Below are positions 34,024 to 42,089 of a DNA stretch of 64,000 nucleotides, piece after piece. Under the pieces are notes generated by a model. It had not been told where the DNA came from. It did no database searches and worked only from the letters and a program-made list of their open reading frames with translations. Made by a program: the position numbers and the translations under genes. Numbering within the stretch: position 1 is the first letter of the stretch; every line of letters starts with the position of its first letter. The DNA comes from Sphingomonas sp. TREG-RG-20F-R18-01. GTDB lineage: Bacteria > Pseudomonadota > Alphaproteobacteria > Sphingomonadales > Sphingomonadaceae. The stretch spans positions 1 to 64,000 of the forward strand of contig NZ_JAKNQQ010000007.1 of NCBI RefSeq assembly GCF_022662475.1. The letters run 5' to 3'.

Positions 34024-34263
34024 CTAGACCCCGACATCCGATAGTTCGGATTTCATCCGCAGATACTCGTCTCGCGCAATCTCGCCACGCGCATAGCGTT
34101 CGTCGAGAATTGTCAGGGCACCTTTATGGGGCGCGTCGTACCGGCGATGCGCACGATAGGTATAGCCCCAATTCCCGAGGCCAGAAAACAGCAGGATGAC
34201 GAACCCGACCCATAGCAGCCAGTCCCACCCGAAGTACCAGTCGTTCCATGTGGTCGCAGTCAT
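34024..34263 (-). CDS. small membrane protein with SHOCT domain
   Basis: A 79-residue protein. One membrane helix (WLLWVGFVILLFSGLGNWGY) is followed by a short linker and a C-terminal SHOCT motif (ILDERYARGEIARDEYLRMK). SHOCT segments are short oligomerisation-type motifs found at protein ends. AAGGA precedes the ATG at 34263; a longer in-frame start at 34353 has no support. It follows the BON gene on the same strand with a 160-bp gap and is probably in the same unit. Similar small SHOCT membrane proteins are common in stress loci. Confidence 0.8.
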   Translation of the reverse strand: MTATTWNDWYFGWDWLLWVGFVILLFSGLGNWGYTYRAHRRYDAPHKGALTILDERYARGEIARDEYLRMKSELSDVGV

Positions 34264-34423
34264 GTTCTGATCCTTGATCGTAGAGTCCAGTGAAGCCACG
34301 ACGGCGTCGGGCCCGCAGTCGAACACCGCCGCCCTTGCGATTCCGGCCAGCATAGCATCGTTGGCACAGCCATTCCCGCCAGCCCGTCACGCGGGCTGGC
34401 GGCAACGGAGGCTCGGCCTCGCC

Positions 34424-35074
34424 CTACCAGGCGACGACCAGCTCGTTTTCTACCGCGTTCGTCCCTGCCGCAGCCCAAGCCGTCGCGCCGGCGGTCTGAC
34501 GGTCCTGCCAGGTCTCGACGGTACCGGTGAGCTTGACCTTGCCATCATGCTCGGTGACCTGGATCGTGTCCGGGTTGAACAGGCCGCGATGCAGCGCATG
34601 GCGAATGTCTTCGCCGATGTGCGCGGCGTCGACCCGCGGCTTGATGGTGATCTGATTGAACACGCCAACCACGCCCGACAGGCCGCGGATCTCGCGTTCG
34701 GCGGCGTCCTTCTGGAAATGCCAGTCGACGGTGCCGGTAAGCGTGATCCACCCCTTCTCGACCTTGACCTTCACCGCGTCGCGCGGCGTTTCGGCATCCC
34801 AGTGCAGACGTTCGGCCGCGGCCTTGGCGATCTGGGTATCGTCGTGCTTCACGGTGAAGGGGAGCCGGACCTCGATTTCCTCGGCAATGGCCTTGACCCC
34901 CTTGACGCGCCCCGCCGCGAGTTCAGCCGCACGTTTCTGGCCGTACGTCTCGACGTGCCCGGTCAGCGTAACGGTGCCGTCTTCGGTCGTTACGCCGATA
35001 TGGGCCGATGAAATGCTCGGCTCCCACCTGAGTTCGGCGAGGATCGAGGTCTTCAGTGCTTCATCGTTCGTCAT
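34424..35074 (-). CDS. triple BON-domain protein
   Basis: A 216-residue protein with three BON domains, each ending in the hydrophobic-glycine pattern: GTVTLTGHVETYGQKRAAE, GWITLTGTVDWHFQKDAAE and GKVKLTGTVETWQDRQTA. BON domains bind phospholipid surfaces or other ligands, and such proteins (OsmY-like) respond to osmotic and envelope stress. No signal peptide is seen, so it appears cytoplasmic, unlike OsmY. GTGGAG precedes the ATG at 35074. A FixJ-like box lies 99 bp upstream. BON proteins also occur in the low-oxygen-activated locus of Burkholderia (from memory). Confidence 0.92.
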   Translation of the reverse strand: MTNDEALKTSILAELRWEPSISSAHIGVTTEDGTVTLTGHVETYGQKRAAELAAGRVKGVKAIAEEIEVRLPFTVKHDDTQIAKAAAERLHWDAETPRDAVKVKVEKGWITLTGTVDWHFQKDAAEREIRGLSGVVGVFNQITIKPRVDAAHIGEDIRHALHRGLFNPDTIQVTEHDGKVKLTGTVETWQDRQTAGATAWAAAGTNAVENELVVAW

Positions 35075-35173
35075 GACGTAGCTCCACATGCGAGGGCGCG
35101 CCGGAAAGTGGGAATGGAAGGCCCGGCGTCACTGGGGAGCTTTGCGCCGCCGATCCGGCATCCAGACAGCCCC

Positions 35174-35188
35174 GGAAAATACTCAAGG
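35174..35188 (-). promoter_or_regulatory. FixJ-like box 3, facing the BON gene
   Basis: Minus-strand reading TTGAGTATTTTCCGG. It departs at three positions from CTGCGTAGTTTCCGG, so it is the weaker type; it lies 99 bp before the BON start. Confidence 0.45.
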
Positions 35189-35316
35189 CGGCTACCGTCC
35201 GGCTGGATAGTTGGCGAAATGGCTGGCTCCGGGCCACGACGAGAAGCTTGCGTGTAGACAGCGCGACGTCCGCATCCGATCGCATGGGCGTGACATCGTC
35301 TCTGGCAGCGCGCGCG

Positions 35317-35331
35317 CTGCGTAGTTTCCGG
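35317..35331 (+). promoter_or_regulatory. FixJ-like box 4, facing the acetyl-CoA hydrolase gene
   Basis: CTGCGTAGTTTCCGG, a full match to the consensus. It ends 295 bp before the ATG at 35627, the longest spacing of the set, implying a long leader or an upstream promoter. Confidence 0.6.
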
Positions 35332-35626
35332 TCCTCGTAGCTCCAGCGGCATACGATCATGACGGTCCATCTGTACCGTCGACGGGATGGGGCGCTGAAG
35401 CCGGCACGCTCGGCAAGGCGAAGCGCTGGTATTCTCTGGCCTTGCATCTGATAGGCGCCCGGTCCCGCCCGGCCCGCAAATTCGAAGGGGGGCCATGTGC
35501 AATGTTGGCGTCTGGTCGCAATCGGCATAGGCACGCAGCGGACGGGCTTTCCCCGTTTCGCCGATGGTGACCGAAGAACGCGCACCCTGACGGCAAGGGT
35601 TACGACCCGATGAAACGAGGTTCACG

Positions 35627-37141
35627 ATGAGCAGCAGTCGTATCGACAACCCGACCTTGCGCGAACGCGTCATGAGCGCCGAGCAGGCGGCAACGCTGAT
35701 CCACTCCGGCAGCACGATCGGGATGAGCGGCTTCACCGGCTCGGGCTATCCCAAGGCGGTGCCGCTGGCGCTCGCCGCGCGGATCGAGGCGGAGCATGCC
35801 GCCGGCAATCCGTTTCGCGTGCGGATTTGGACTGGAGCCTCGACCGGGCCCGAGCTCGACGGCGCGCTGGCAAAGGCGGACGGCATCGAGTTCCGCTTGC
35901 CGTACAATTCGGACCCGATCGCGCGCGAGAAGATCAATCGCGGCGAGATGGAATATTTCGACATGCACCTGAGCCAGGTCGCGCCGATGGCGTGGCAGGG
36001 CTTTCTCGGGCCGCTCGACACCGCGGTGATCGAAGTCGCGGGCATCCGCGCCGACGGGTCGCTCATTCCCTCCTCGTCGGTGGGCAACAACAAGACCTGG
36101 CTCGACCGCGCCGACAAGATCATCCTCGAGGTCAATCGCTGGCAGAACCCCGCGCTCGAGGGGATGCACGACATCTATTACGGCACCGCGCTGCCGCCGC
36201 ACCGCGTGCCGATCCCGCTGGTGCGGCCCGACGACCGGATCGGCGAGGCGTATTTCCGCGTCGATCCCGCCAAGATCGTCGCGATCGTCGAAACCGAGGC
36301 GCCGGACCGCAACTTGCCGTTCGCCGCGCCCGATGCGGCGGCGCATGCGATCGCGGGGCATCTGATCGAATTCTTCCGCCACGAAGTCGCGCGCGGGCGC
36401 TTGCCCGCGTCGCTGCTCCCGCTCCAGTCGGGGGTCGGCAATATCGCCAACGCGGTGCTGACCGGGCTGACCCATGGGCCGTTCAGCGACATGACCTCCT
36501 ATACCGAGGTCATTCAGGACGGGATGCTCGACCTGCTCGATTCGGGCAAATTGCGGATGGCGTCGGCGACCGCCTTCTCGCTCAGCCCCGAGGCAGCGGC
36601 GCGGCTCAACGCCGACCTCGGCCGCTACCGCGACAAGATGATCCTGCGCCCGCAGGAGATCAGCAACCATCCCGAACTGATCCGTCGGCTTGGCTGCCTC
36701 GCGATGAACGGGCTGATCGAGGCGGACATCTACGGCAACGTCAATTCGACGCATGTGATGGGGTCGCGCATCCAAAACGGCATCGGCGGATCGGGCGATT
36801 TCGCGCGCAACGCCTATGTCTCGATCTTCATGACGCCATCGACCGCCAAGGGCGGCAAGATCTCCGCGATCGTCCCGCAGGCGAGCCATGTCGACCATAT
36901 CAGTCAGGACGTGCAGGTGCTGGTGACCGAACAGGGGCTGGCGGATCTGCGCGGGCTCAGCCCCAAGCAACGCGCCACGCTGATCATCGAGCGCTGCGCG
37001 CACCCCGATTACCGCCCCGCGCTCGCCGATTATTATGCGCGGGCACGGGTCGGGTCCTACGGGCAGCAGTCACCATCGCTGCCGGGCGAGGCCTTGTCGT
37101 GGCATCAGCGCTTCATGGAAACGGGGTCGATGCGTTTCTGA
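35627..37141 (+). CDS. acetyl-CoA hydrolase / succinate CoA-transferase family protein
   Basis: A 504-residue class I CoA-transferase of the Ach1/Cat1/AarC family. Landmarks are GSTIGMSGFTGSGYPKAVPL near the N-terminus, LQSGVGNIANAVL, the catalytic-glutamate region YTEVIQDGMLDLLDSGK, GGSGDFARNAYVSIF and VLVTEQGLADLRGLSP. Members move CoA between acetyl and succinyl groups or hydrolyse acetyl-CoA to acetate. With the alcohol and aldehyde dehydrogenases of this island it could make acetate, or handle acetate and ethanol overflow, when respiration is limited (inference). ACGAGG lies six bases before the ATG. Confidence 0.92.
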   Translation: MSSSRIDNPTLRERVMSAEQAATLIHSGSTIGMSGFTGSGYPKAVPLALAARIEAEHAAGNPFRVRIWTGASTGPELDGALAKADGIEFRLPYNSDPIAREKINRGEMEYFDMHLSQVAPMAWQGFLGPLDTAVIEVAGIRADGSLIPSSSVGNNKTWLDRADKIILEVNRWQNPALEGMHDIYYGTALPPHRVPIPLVRPDDRIGEAYFRVDPAKIVAIVETEAPDRNLPFAAPDAAAHAIAGHLIEFFRHEVARGRLPASLLPLQSGVGNIANAVLTGLTHGPFSDMTSYTEVIQDGMLDLLDSGKLRMASATAFSLSPEAAARLNADLGRYRDKMILRPQEISNHPELIRRLGCLAMNGLIEADIYGNVNSTHVMGSRIQNGIGGSGDFARNAYVSIFMTPSTAKGGKISAIVPQASHVDHISQDVQVLVTEQGLADLRGLSPKQRATLIIERCAHPDYRPALADYYARARVGSYGQQSPSLPGEALSWHQRFMETGSMRF

Positions 37142-37172
37142 CCGGGCCGCACGCTGTGTCGCGTCCCGGTCA
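37139..37172. terminator. hairpin between convergent acetyl-CoA hydrolase and oleate hydratase genes
   Basis: TGACCGGG and CCCGGTCA are exact inverted repeats around an 18-base loop. The first arm overlaps the stop codon of the plus-strand gene, and the minus-strand gene ends 14 bp beyond, so it may terminate both. Confidence 0.45.
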
Positions 37173-37185
37173 GAAGGTCGGGGCG

Positions 37186-38757
37186 CTACCGGTGCAGCGT
37201 CCGGATCGCGTCGAGGACGACCTTGGGACTGTGCAGCCCTTCGTATACGGGGGGCGGGGCCTTATCGAGCTTGAGCAGCGTATAGACCGCGGTCATCGCG
37301 CAGCGGATCGAATATTCCACCGTGAACACGACGTCGTCGGGCTGCTCGGCAAACTGACCGATGAAAGCGAGGTTGGTCGATCCGGTCGGCACCACCAGCG
37401 GGCGGTCGCCCTGTTTGCGCTTCATGAACTGGCTGGTGATATAGGGCATCGCGCACGGGATGCAGTTGGAGGCCGCGAGCACCGCAGCGCTGTCGGGCGC
37501 GCTGAAGCGCAGATGGCCGAGCACTTCCTCGAGGATCTCCGCACCGGTGCACGCGACCAGCGGTTTCTTCACGTAATCGCCAGGGCGATCGTGGAACAGG
37601 CCATAGCCCCACCACACCGCGACCCCCTCGGGCTGTTCCGGAAAGAACGGCTGGTGATAGATCGACAGCGTCAGCAGCCACGCGGATTGCTTGAAGGTGA
37701 TCAGCCCACCGGTCCCGGCCGCGCTCCCGCTGAACCGCTCCATCAGCTCGAGGAACAGCGGGTCCTTGACCGTGACGGTGAAGGAGATCCACGAACTCTC
37801 CGCAACGTTGCGATTAAAGGCGGCGGGGTTGCCGAAGGCGGGGCGGCCTTGGGCGATCTGCTCCCACAGGTTCCAGGCGCCTGAATGGTTGCTGGTGTCG
37901 AGGCCCGGAGCGGTGGTCATCGATCCGAACGCCTTGTCCGCGGTCATCGACCCGTTGGTGACGAACACCAGATCGCCCGGCGCGACCGGGATCGCCGCGG
38001 GGCCGTCGGCGGTCAGGGTCGCGATGCTCGTGACGGTGATCGCGTCGCTGCCTGCGGCGAAGCCGAGGTCCTCGACCCGGACGCCGTGGCGGAACTGGAC
38101 GCCGCAATCCTTCAGCCACGTCACGATCGGGACGATCATGCTGTCATATTGGTTGTAGACGGTGCGATAGATGTCGTGCTGGACGTCGATCGTCGAGAAA
38201 TGGTGGACGAAACGCCGCAGATAGCGGCGAAATTCGATCGCGCTGTGCCACGGCTCGAACGCGAACAGCGTGCACCATTCCATCCAGAAATTCGTCTCGA
38301 AGAAATGCGGCTGGAAGCAATCGGTGATGCGTTTGTCGTCGAGCAGGCGTTCGGGCTCGCCGATCAGCGAGAGCAGGTCGATCCGGTCGCGTTCGATGAA
38401 GCCCATGGCGTGCGCATCCGGACGCGAGCCGTCGAGATTGACCAGCCGCACCTTATTGTCCCACGGCCATTTCGCTGCGGCGTGCCGGGTTTCCTCGGTT
38501 ACTGAAATTTCGGGGTCGGTCGTCGACGGGATACCGTCGAACAGGTCGAAGGTGCATTGGTACATTGCCTCGAACATGCGGCTGCCGCTCATGAAATAGC
38601 CGTCCTCCGCGGTCCCGTGCGCATCGAACGCCCCGCCGATCTGGTGGCTTTCTTCGAGGATCGTGATGTCCTTGCCCGCGACGTCGCCATCCCGCAGCAG
38701 GATCGCCGCCCCCGCGAGCGAGGCAATACCGCTGCCGACGAATGTATAGCTGCTCAT
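37186..38757 (-). CDS. ohyA: oleate hydratase (myosin-cross-reactive antigen family)
   Basis: A 523-residue FAD enzyme that adds water to the double bond of unsaturated fatty acids such as oleate. The dinucleotide-binding start YTFVGSGIASLAGAAILLRDG, IGGAFDAHG and GYFMSGSRMFEAMYQCTFDL are hallmark motifs; NGSMTADKAFGS and PYITSQFMKRKQGDRP appear later. Length is a little shorter than the usual 550-590. The protein is soluble or membrane-peripheral. A FixJ-like box is 62 bp upstream. A role in remodelling or detoxifying free fatty acids under stress is likely. Confidence 0.93.
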   Translation of the reverse strand: MSSYTFVGSGIASLAGAAILLRDGDVAGKDITILEESHQIGGAFDAHGTAEDGYFMSGSRMFEAMYQCTFDLFDGIPSTTDPEISVTEETRHAAAKWPWDNKVRLVNLDGSRPDAHAMGFIERDRIDLLSLIGEPERLLDDKRITDCFQPHFFETNFWMEWCTLFAFEPWHSAIEFRRYLRRFVHHFSTIDVQHDIYRTVYNQYDSMIVPIVTWLKDCGVQFRHGVRVEDLGFAAGSDAITVTSIATLTADGPAAIPVAPGDLVFVTNGSMTADKAFGSMTTAPGLDTSNHSGAWNLWEQIAQGRPAFGNPAAFNRNVAESSWISFTVTVKDPLFLELMERFSGSAAGTGGLITFKQSAWLLTLSIYHQPFFPEQPEGVAVWWGYGLFHDRPGDYVKKPLVACTGAEILEEVLGHLRFSAPDSAAVLAASNCIPCAMPYITSQFMKRKQGDRPLVVPTGSTNLAFIGQFAEQPDDVVFTVEYSIRCAMTAVYTLLKLDKAPPPVYEGLHSPKVVLDAIRTLHR

Positions 38758-38819
38758 GCGATCCCGATCCTTTGTCCGAAGGATCCTGCGGTACGGTCGT
38801 TCCTGGAAACTGGGCAGCG

Positions 38820-38834
38820 TCGGAAACTACGCAC
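38820..38834 (-). promoter_or_regulatory. FixJ-like box 5, facing oleate hydratase
   Basis: Minus-strand reading GTGCGTAGTTTCCGA, identical to box 1. A second, degenerate copy (CTGCCCAGTTTCCAG, minus strand, 38804-38818) lies directly next to it, giving a tandem arrangement. Confidence 0.65.
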
Positions 38835-38869
38835 GCTGCAGCCCCCGATGGCGATCGCTCAGTCGAACG

Positions 38870-39829
38870 TCAGAACGCCAGGGCAACGGCGATCTGTGGC
38901 GCGACGTAGGCGGGGGTGTTGCGGCCCGCCACGGACAGCTCGACCCCGGCAATGAGCCCGGCGCGCGCCGACCAGTTATATTCCAGCGCTGGCGCCAGGA
39001 TCGTGCGCGTTGCGCGCAGGCCGGTCGTGCGCAGCGCCGTACCGCTGGCGTCCACGCCCGTCAGGCGCGAGCGGCCGGCTTCGCTGCGCACCAGATCGAG
39101 CGCAATCACCCAGCGCTGGTCGAGCGCATAGCCCGCGGCCACACCGACCTGCGCGGACACGCCCGGTGCGACGTGGCCGACGAAGCCGTCTGCCGTTCCG
39201 TAGACGCTCAGGTCGCGAACTCGCGCCGGCGACAGCGCCTCGGTGACGGAGCCGAAGAGACGGATGCGAACCGGGTGGCCGCCCTTGGTGTCGAACAGCG
39301 ATTCGACGACGATGCCCTGCTTGGCCAGCAGCGCGCCCGTGCCGAGGCCGTCGAGCACGGCCGTCAGCCGATCGTATCGACCGATCGGCAGCACCATGCC
39401 CGCGCTCGCGGTGATCGAAGGCGATCCGGTTCGGCCATCCTCATCCTTCAGCCGATATTCGAACTCGACCGGCAGATCGGCGATCCCGAGGCCGCGTCGG
39501 TCATGCCCATCGGTCACGCGGACGGCCGTCGGCAGCGCCTGGAAGCTCACCCGGTCGGTGAGCGCGTATTTCACGACCGTTACCGACTGCAGCTGATGCA
39601 CGCCATCGCCGCCTGCGTGGCGACGGCCTCGATCGTCATAGCTACCGGTATCGATCTTGTAGATGAGATAGGGTTCGATCGCGAGCGTCCCGGCGGTCGA
39701 CAAGGCCGGCGAGGACGCCTCGAGCGAGCCGGTGAACCACTGGTTGCGAACCGCCAGATCCGCATCCTGCGCCAGTGCCGCGCCCGGCAATCCCAACGCG
39801 CACAGCGCAATCACCGCGTGCGCCTTCAT
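38870..39829 (-). CDS. outer-membrane beta-barrel protein, transporter-like
   Basis: A 319-residue protein with a signal peptide (MKAHAVIALCALGLPGAALA) and many alternating amphipathic strands. It ends in an aromatic residue (IAVALAF), the outer-membrane insertion signature. The pattern resembles the Phenol_MetA_deg/porin-like transporter family, which is only loosely characterised. The ATG overlaps the stop of the marC gene (ATGA), so it is the last gene of the decarboxylase operon. Substrate unknown. Confidence 0.75.
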   Translation of the reverse strand: MKAHAVIALCALGLPGAALAQDADLAVRNQWFTGSLEASSPALSTAGTLAIEPYLIYKIDTGSYDDRGRRHAGGDGVHQLQSVTVVKYALTDRVSFQALPTAVRVTDGHDRRGLGIADLPVEFEYRLKDEDGRTGSPSITASAGMVLPIGRYDRLTAVLDGLGTGALLAKQGIVVESLFDTKGGHPVRIRLFGSVTEALSPARVRDLSVYGTADGFVGHVAPGVSAQVGVAAGYALDQRWVIALDLVRSEAGRSRLTGVDASGTALRTTGLRATRTILAPALEYNWSARAGLIAGVELSVAGRNTPAYVAPQIAVALAF

Positions 39830-40509
39830 CGCCCGCCGAGCCCGGGGAAGAGCACGACCAGCGCGCTCGCCATGCCGCCGACCGCGATCGCGACGACGAG
39901 CAGGCCGAAGATCTTTTCGGTGATCAGCAAGGCCTCTTCCCCGATCACCCGCGTGATCGGCGCGGCCAGGAAATCGAGCGCGACGATGATCGCCGCATTC
40001 GCGAGGATCGCGACGATCGCGGCGAGATAGACCGGGCGACTGCCGCTGCCCCAGGCGATGATGACCGACAGCACCCCCGGTCCGGCGTAGATCGGGAACC
40101 CCAGCGGCAGGATCCCGACCGATGTGGGCGAGGGGGCTACGGCATTGTGCGCGGGGACCGGCACGTGGGTGTTGGACGCGCGGTGGTGGTGGCTTTGCGT
40201 CGGCGTCGCCTCGGTCGGGGTCGGCGCGTTGAGCATCTGCCAGCCGATCACGCCGATCACCGCCATTCCCGCCACGCGCAACGCGGCGACGCTGACCCCG
40301 AACACGCCCAGCGCGGCGTTGCCGATGAACAGCGCGAGCAGTCCCGCAACGACATAGGTCGCCGCGGCAACCAGCGCAGTGCGACGCTGGTCGCCAGCTG
40401 TCTGACTCGCGGTGGCGGCAACGAACAAGGGCAGGACCGCGATCGGCGCGGTGATCGCGAACAGGCCGACGGTCATCGTCACCAGCGCATTGGTGTCGAG
40501 CGCACTCAT
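39826..40509 (-). CDS. MarC-family inner-membrane protein
   Basis: A 227-residue protein with about six membrane helices. It shows the family start LVTMTVGLFAITAPIAVLPLF and a later FPIYAGPGVLSVII, while a His-rich cytoplasmic loop (TPTQSHHHRASNTH) separates the halves. MarC proteins are conserved membrane proteins of unresolved function. It overlaps both neighbours by ATGA. The histidine-rich loop could bind metal but may be simple sequence. A longer frame back to 41121 is inside the permease gene. Confidence 0.85.
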   Translation of the reverse strand: MSALDTNALVTMTVGLFAITAPIAVLPLFVAATASQTAGDQRRTALVAAATYVVAGLLALFIGNAALGVFGVSVAALRVAGMAVIGVIGWQMLNAPTPTEATPTQSHHHRASNTHVPVPAHNAVAPSPTSVGILPLGFPIYAGPGVLSVIIAWGSGSRPVYLAAIVAILANAAIIVALDFLAAPITRVIGEEALLITEKIFGLLVVAIAVGGMASALVVLFPGLGGR

Positions 40510-42026
40510 GCTGCGGTTTCGAACGGTTCGAAGTCCGATTCCGCCGCCTGCCAGTCGGGCTTGTGAAAGGCGTAGATCACGAACGGGATCGCGAGGAAGA
40601 ACACCGACCCGATTACCAGCGCACCAACGTAGAGCACCGGACTGCCGGTGCTGATCTGCGCCGGCGGAATGAAGCTGAAGCCCAGCGCGACGAGCGCCCC
40701 GGCAAGCCCCACCAGCCCGACCAGCCACATGCCGACATTCCCGCCGGGAATGCGAAACGGTCGCTCCCGATCCGGCTGGGTGTAGCGCAACCGGATCGCG
40801 GCGACGTAGAGCAGGACGTACATCACCAGATAGATGATCGTCGCCATCTGGCTGAGCAGTTGATAGGCGGATTCGACCGACGGCAGCACCGTGAACGCGA
40901 CGCACAACAGCGTGACGAGCCCGCCTTGCAGGATCAGGATCGCGACCGGAATCCCGTGCGCGTTGGTTTTTTGCAGGACATGCGGCAGATACCCCGCCTT
41001 GCCGACCGCAAGCAGCCCGGTCGACGGCCCGGCGACGATCACGCTGACCTGGCCCAGCACGCCGAACGCGAGCATCGCCGCCATCACATTGCCGAGCCAC
41101 GGCAGCCCGAACGCCGCCCACAGTTCGTTATAGGCGACGAGCAACCCGCGATTGATGTCGATCGCCTCGCGCGGAATGACCGCACCGACCGCGAGCGTGC
41201 CGAGCACGAAGATCACCACGACCATCACCGTCGCGATCAGCACCGACAGTGGATAATTGCGCGTCGGGTTTTTCAGGTCCTGCACATGGACCGCCTGCAT
41301 CTCCATGCCCGCAAAATAGAGGAAGACGCTGGCGGCCAGCACCATGTTGTGGAAATCGCTGAAGTCGGGGATCACGCTGGCGTGCAGGTCGAGGTGCATC
41401 GGCTTACCGCTCGCGACATAGGCCACGCCGAGTGCGATTAGGATCGCGCCGGGGATGATCGTGCCGAACAGGCCGCCGAGCGAACTCAGCCGAGTCGATG
41501 CGGCCATGCCGCGGAAGGTGACCAGCGTCACGAACCAATAGACCGCAAGCAGGACGAGGATCGTGTAGAGCTTGTTGTCGGCAAGCGCCTGGTCGAACGC
41601 GGGCGGCCACCAGATATAGGCGAGCGCGGCGGCAGCGAAGATCAGCACGGTCGGGAACCAGATCACCACCGCCTGCCACTGATAATAGATCGCGGCGAAG
41701 CCCCAGCGCGGGCCGAACGCCTCGCCGATCCAGCGGAACACGCCGCCCTGCTTGGGGAAGGTCGCGGCGAGCTCGGCGGCGACCAGCGACACCGGCACCA
41801 GGAAGACGATCGCGGCGAACAGATAATAGAAGATCGACGCCATGCCATATTCGGCTTGCGCGGGCATTCCGCGCAGGCTGACGATCGTCGTCACGTTCAT
41901 GACCGCGAACGCCAGCATGCCGATGACGATCTTTGGCTGCGGCTTGGTCCGGCCACCATGCGCGAGCCACCCCGCAGCTTTGGGCTTGCCGCCGGGGACG
42001 GCGGCGGGGGGCGAGGGCTCGGTCAT
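40506..42026 (-). CDS. APC-family amino-acid antiporter (GadC-like)
   Basis: A 506-residue permease with about twelve membrane helices. The N-terminal IVIGMLAFAVMNVTTIVSLRG and the FPKQGGVFRWIGEAFG segment are typical of the glutamate:GABA antiporter branch. The gene sits 63 bp after a PLP decarboxylase gene, the arrangement of amino-acid-dependent acid resistance systems, where the substrate amino acid is exchanged for its decarboxylated amine. It overlaps marC by ATGA. Substrate probably matches that of the decarboxylase. Confidence 0.9.
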   Translation of the reverse strand: MTEPSPPAAVPGGKPKAAGWLAHGGRTKPQPKIVIGMLAFAVMNVTTIVSLRGMPAQAEYGMASIFYYLFAAIVFLVPVSLVAAELAATFPKQGGVFRWIGEAFGPRWGFAAIYYQWQAVVIWFPTVLIFAAAALAYIWWPPAFDQALADNKLYTILVLLAVYWFVTLVTFRGMAASTRLSSLGGLFGTIIPGAILIALGVAYVASGKPMHLDLHASVIPDFSDFHNMVLAASVFLYFAGMEMQAVHVQDLKNPTRNYPLSVLIATVMVVVIFVLGTLAVGAVIPREAIDINRGLLVAYNELWAAFGLPWLGNVMAAMLAFGVLGQVSVIVAGPSTGLLAVGKAGYLPHVLQKTNAHGIPVAILILQGGLVTLLCVAFTVLPSVESAYQLLSQMATIIYLVMYVLLYVAAIRLRYTQPDRERPFRIPGGNVGMWLVGLVGLAGALVALGFSFIPPAQISTGSPVLYVGALVIGSVFFLAIPFVIYAFHKPDWQAAESDFEPFETAA

Positions 42027-42089
42027 GCAAACAGCCTTGAAAAGGGCGCCGCCGACTGTGGCCGGCGGCGCGAAAGGTCGGGCGAAGGC

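Larger units (their letters stand above)
35075..35626. other. divergent control region with two FixJ-like boxes
   Basis: About 550 bases between the BON gene (minus) and the acetyl-CoA hydrolase gene (plus). I see no gene here. It holds one box for each direction. Confidence 0.55.

Noticed and set aside
34024..34353. Longer start (34353) for the SHOCT protein
   Set aside because: The extra 30 residues have no signal or family match, while AAGGA precedes the ATG at 34263.
35827..37884. 685-residue plus-strand open frame across the acetyl-CoA hydrolase and oleate hydratase genes
   Set aside because: Runs through two well-supported convergent genes; low-complexity arginine/glycine content and no ribosome site.
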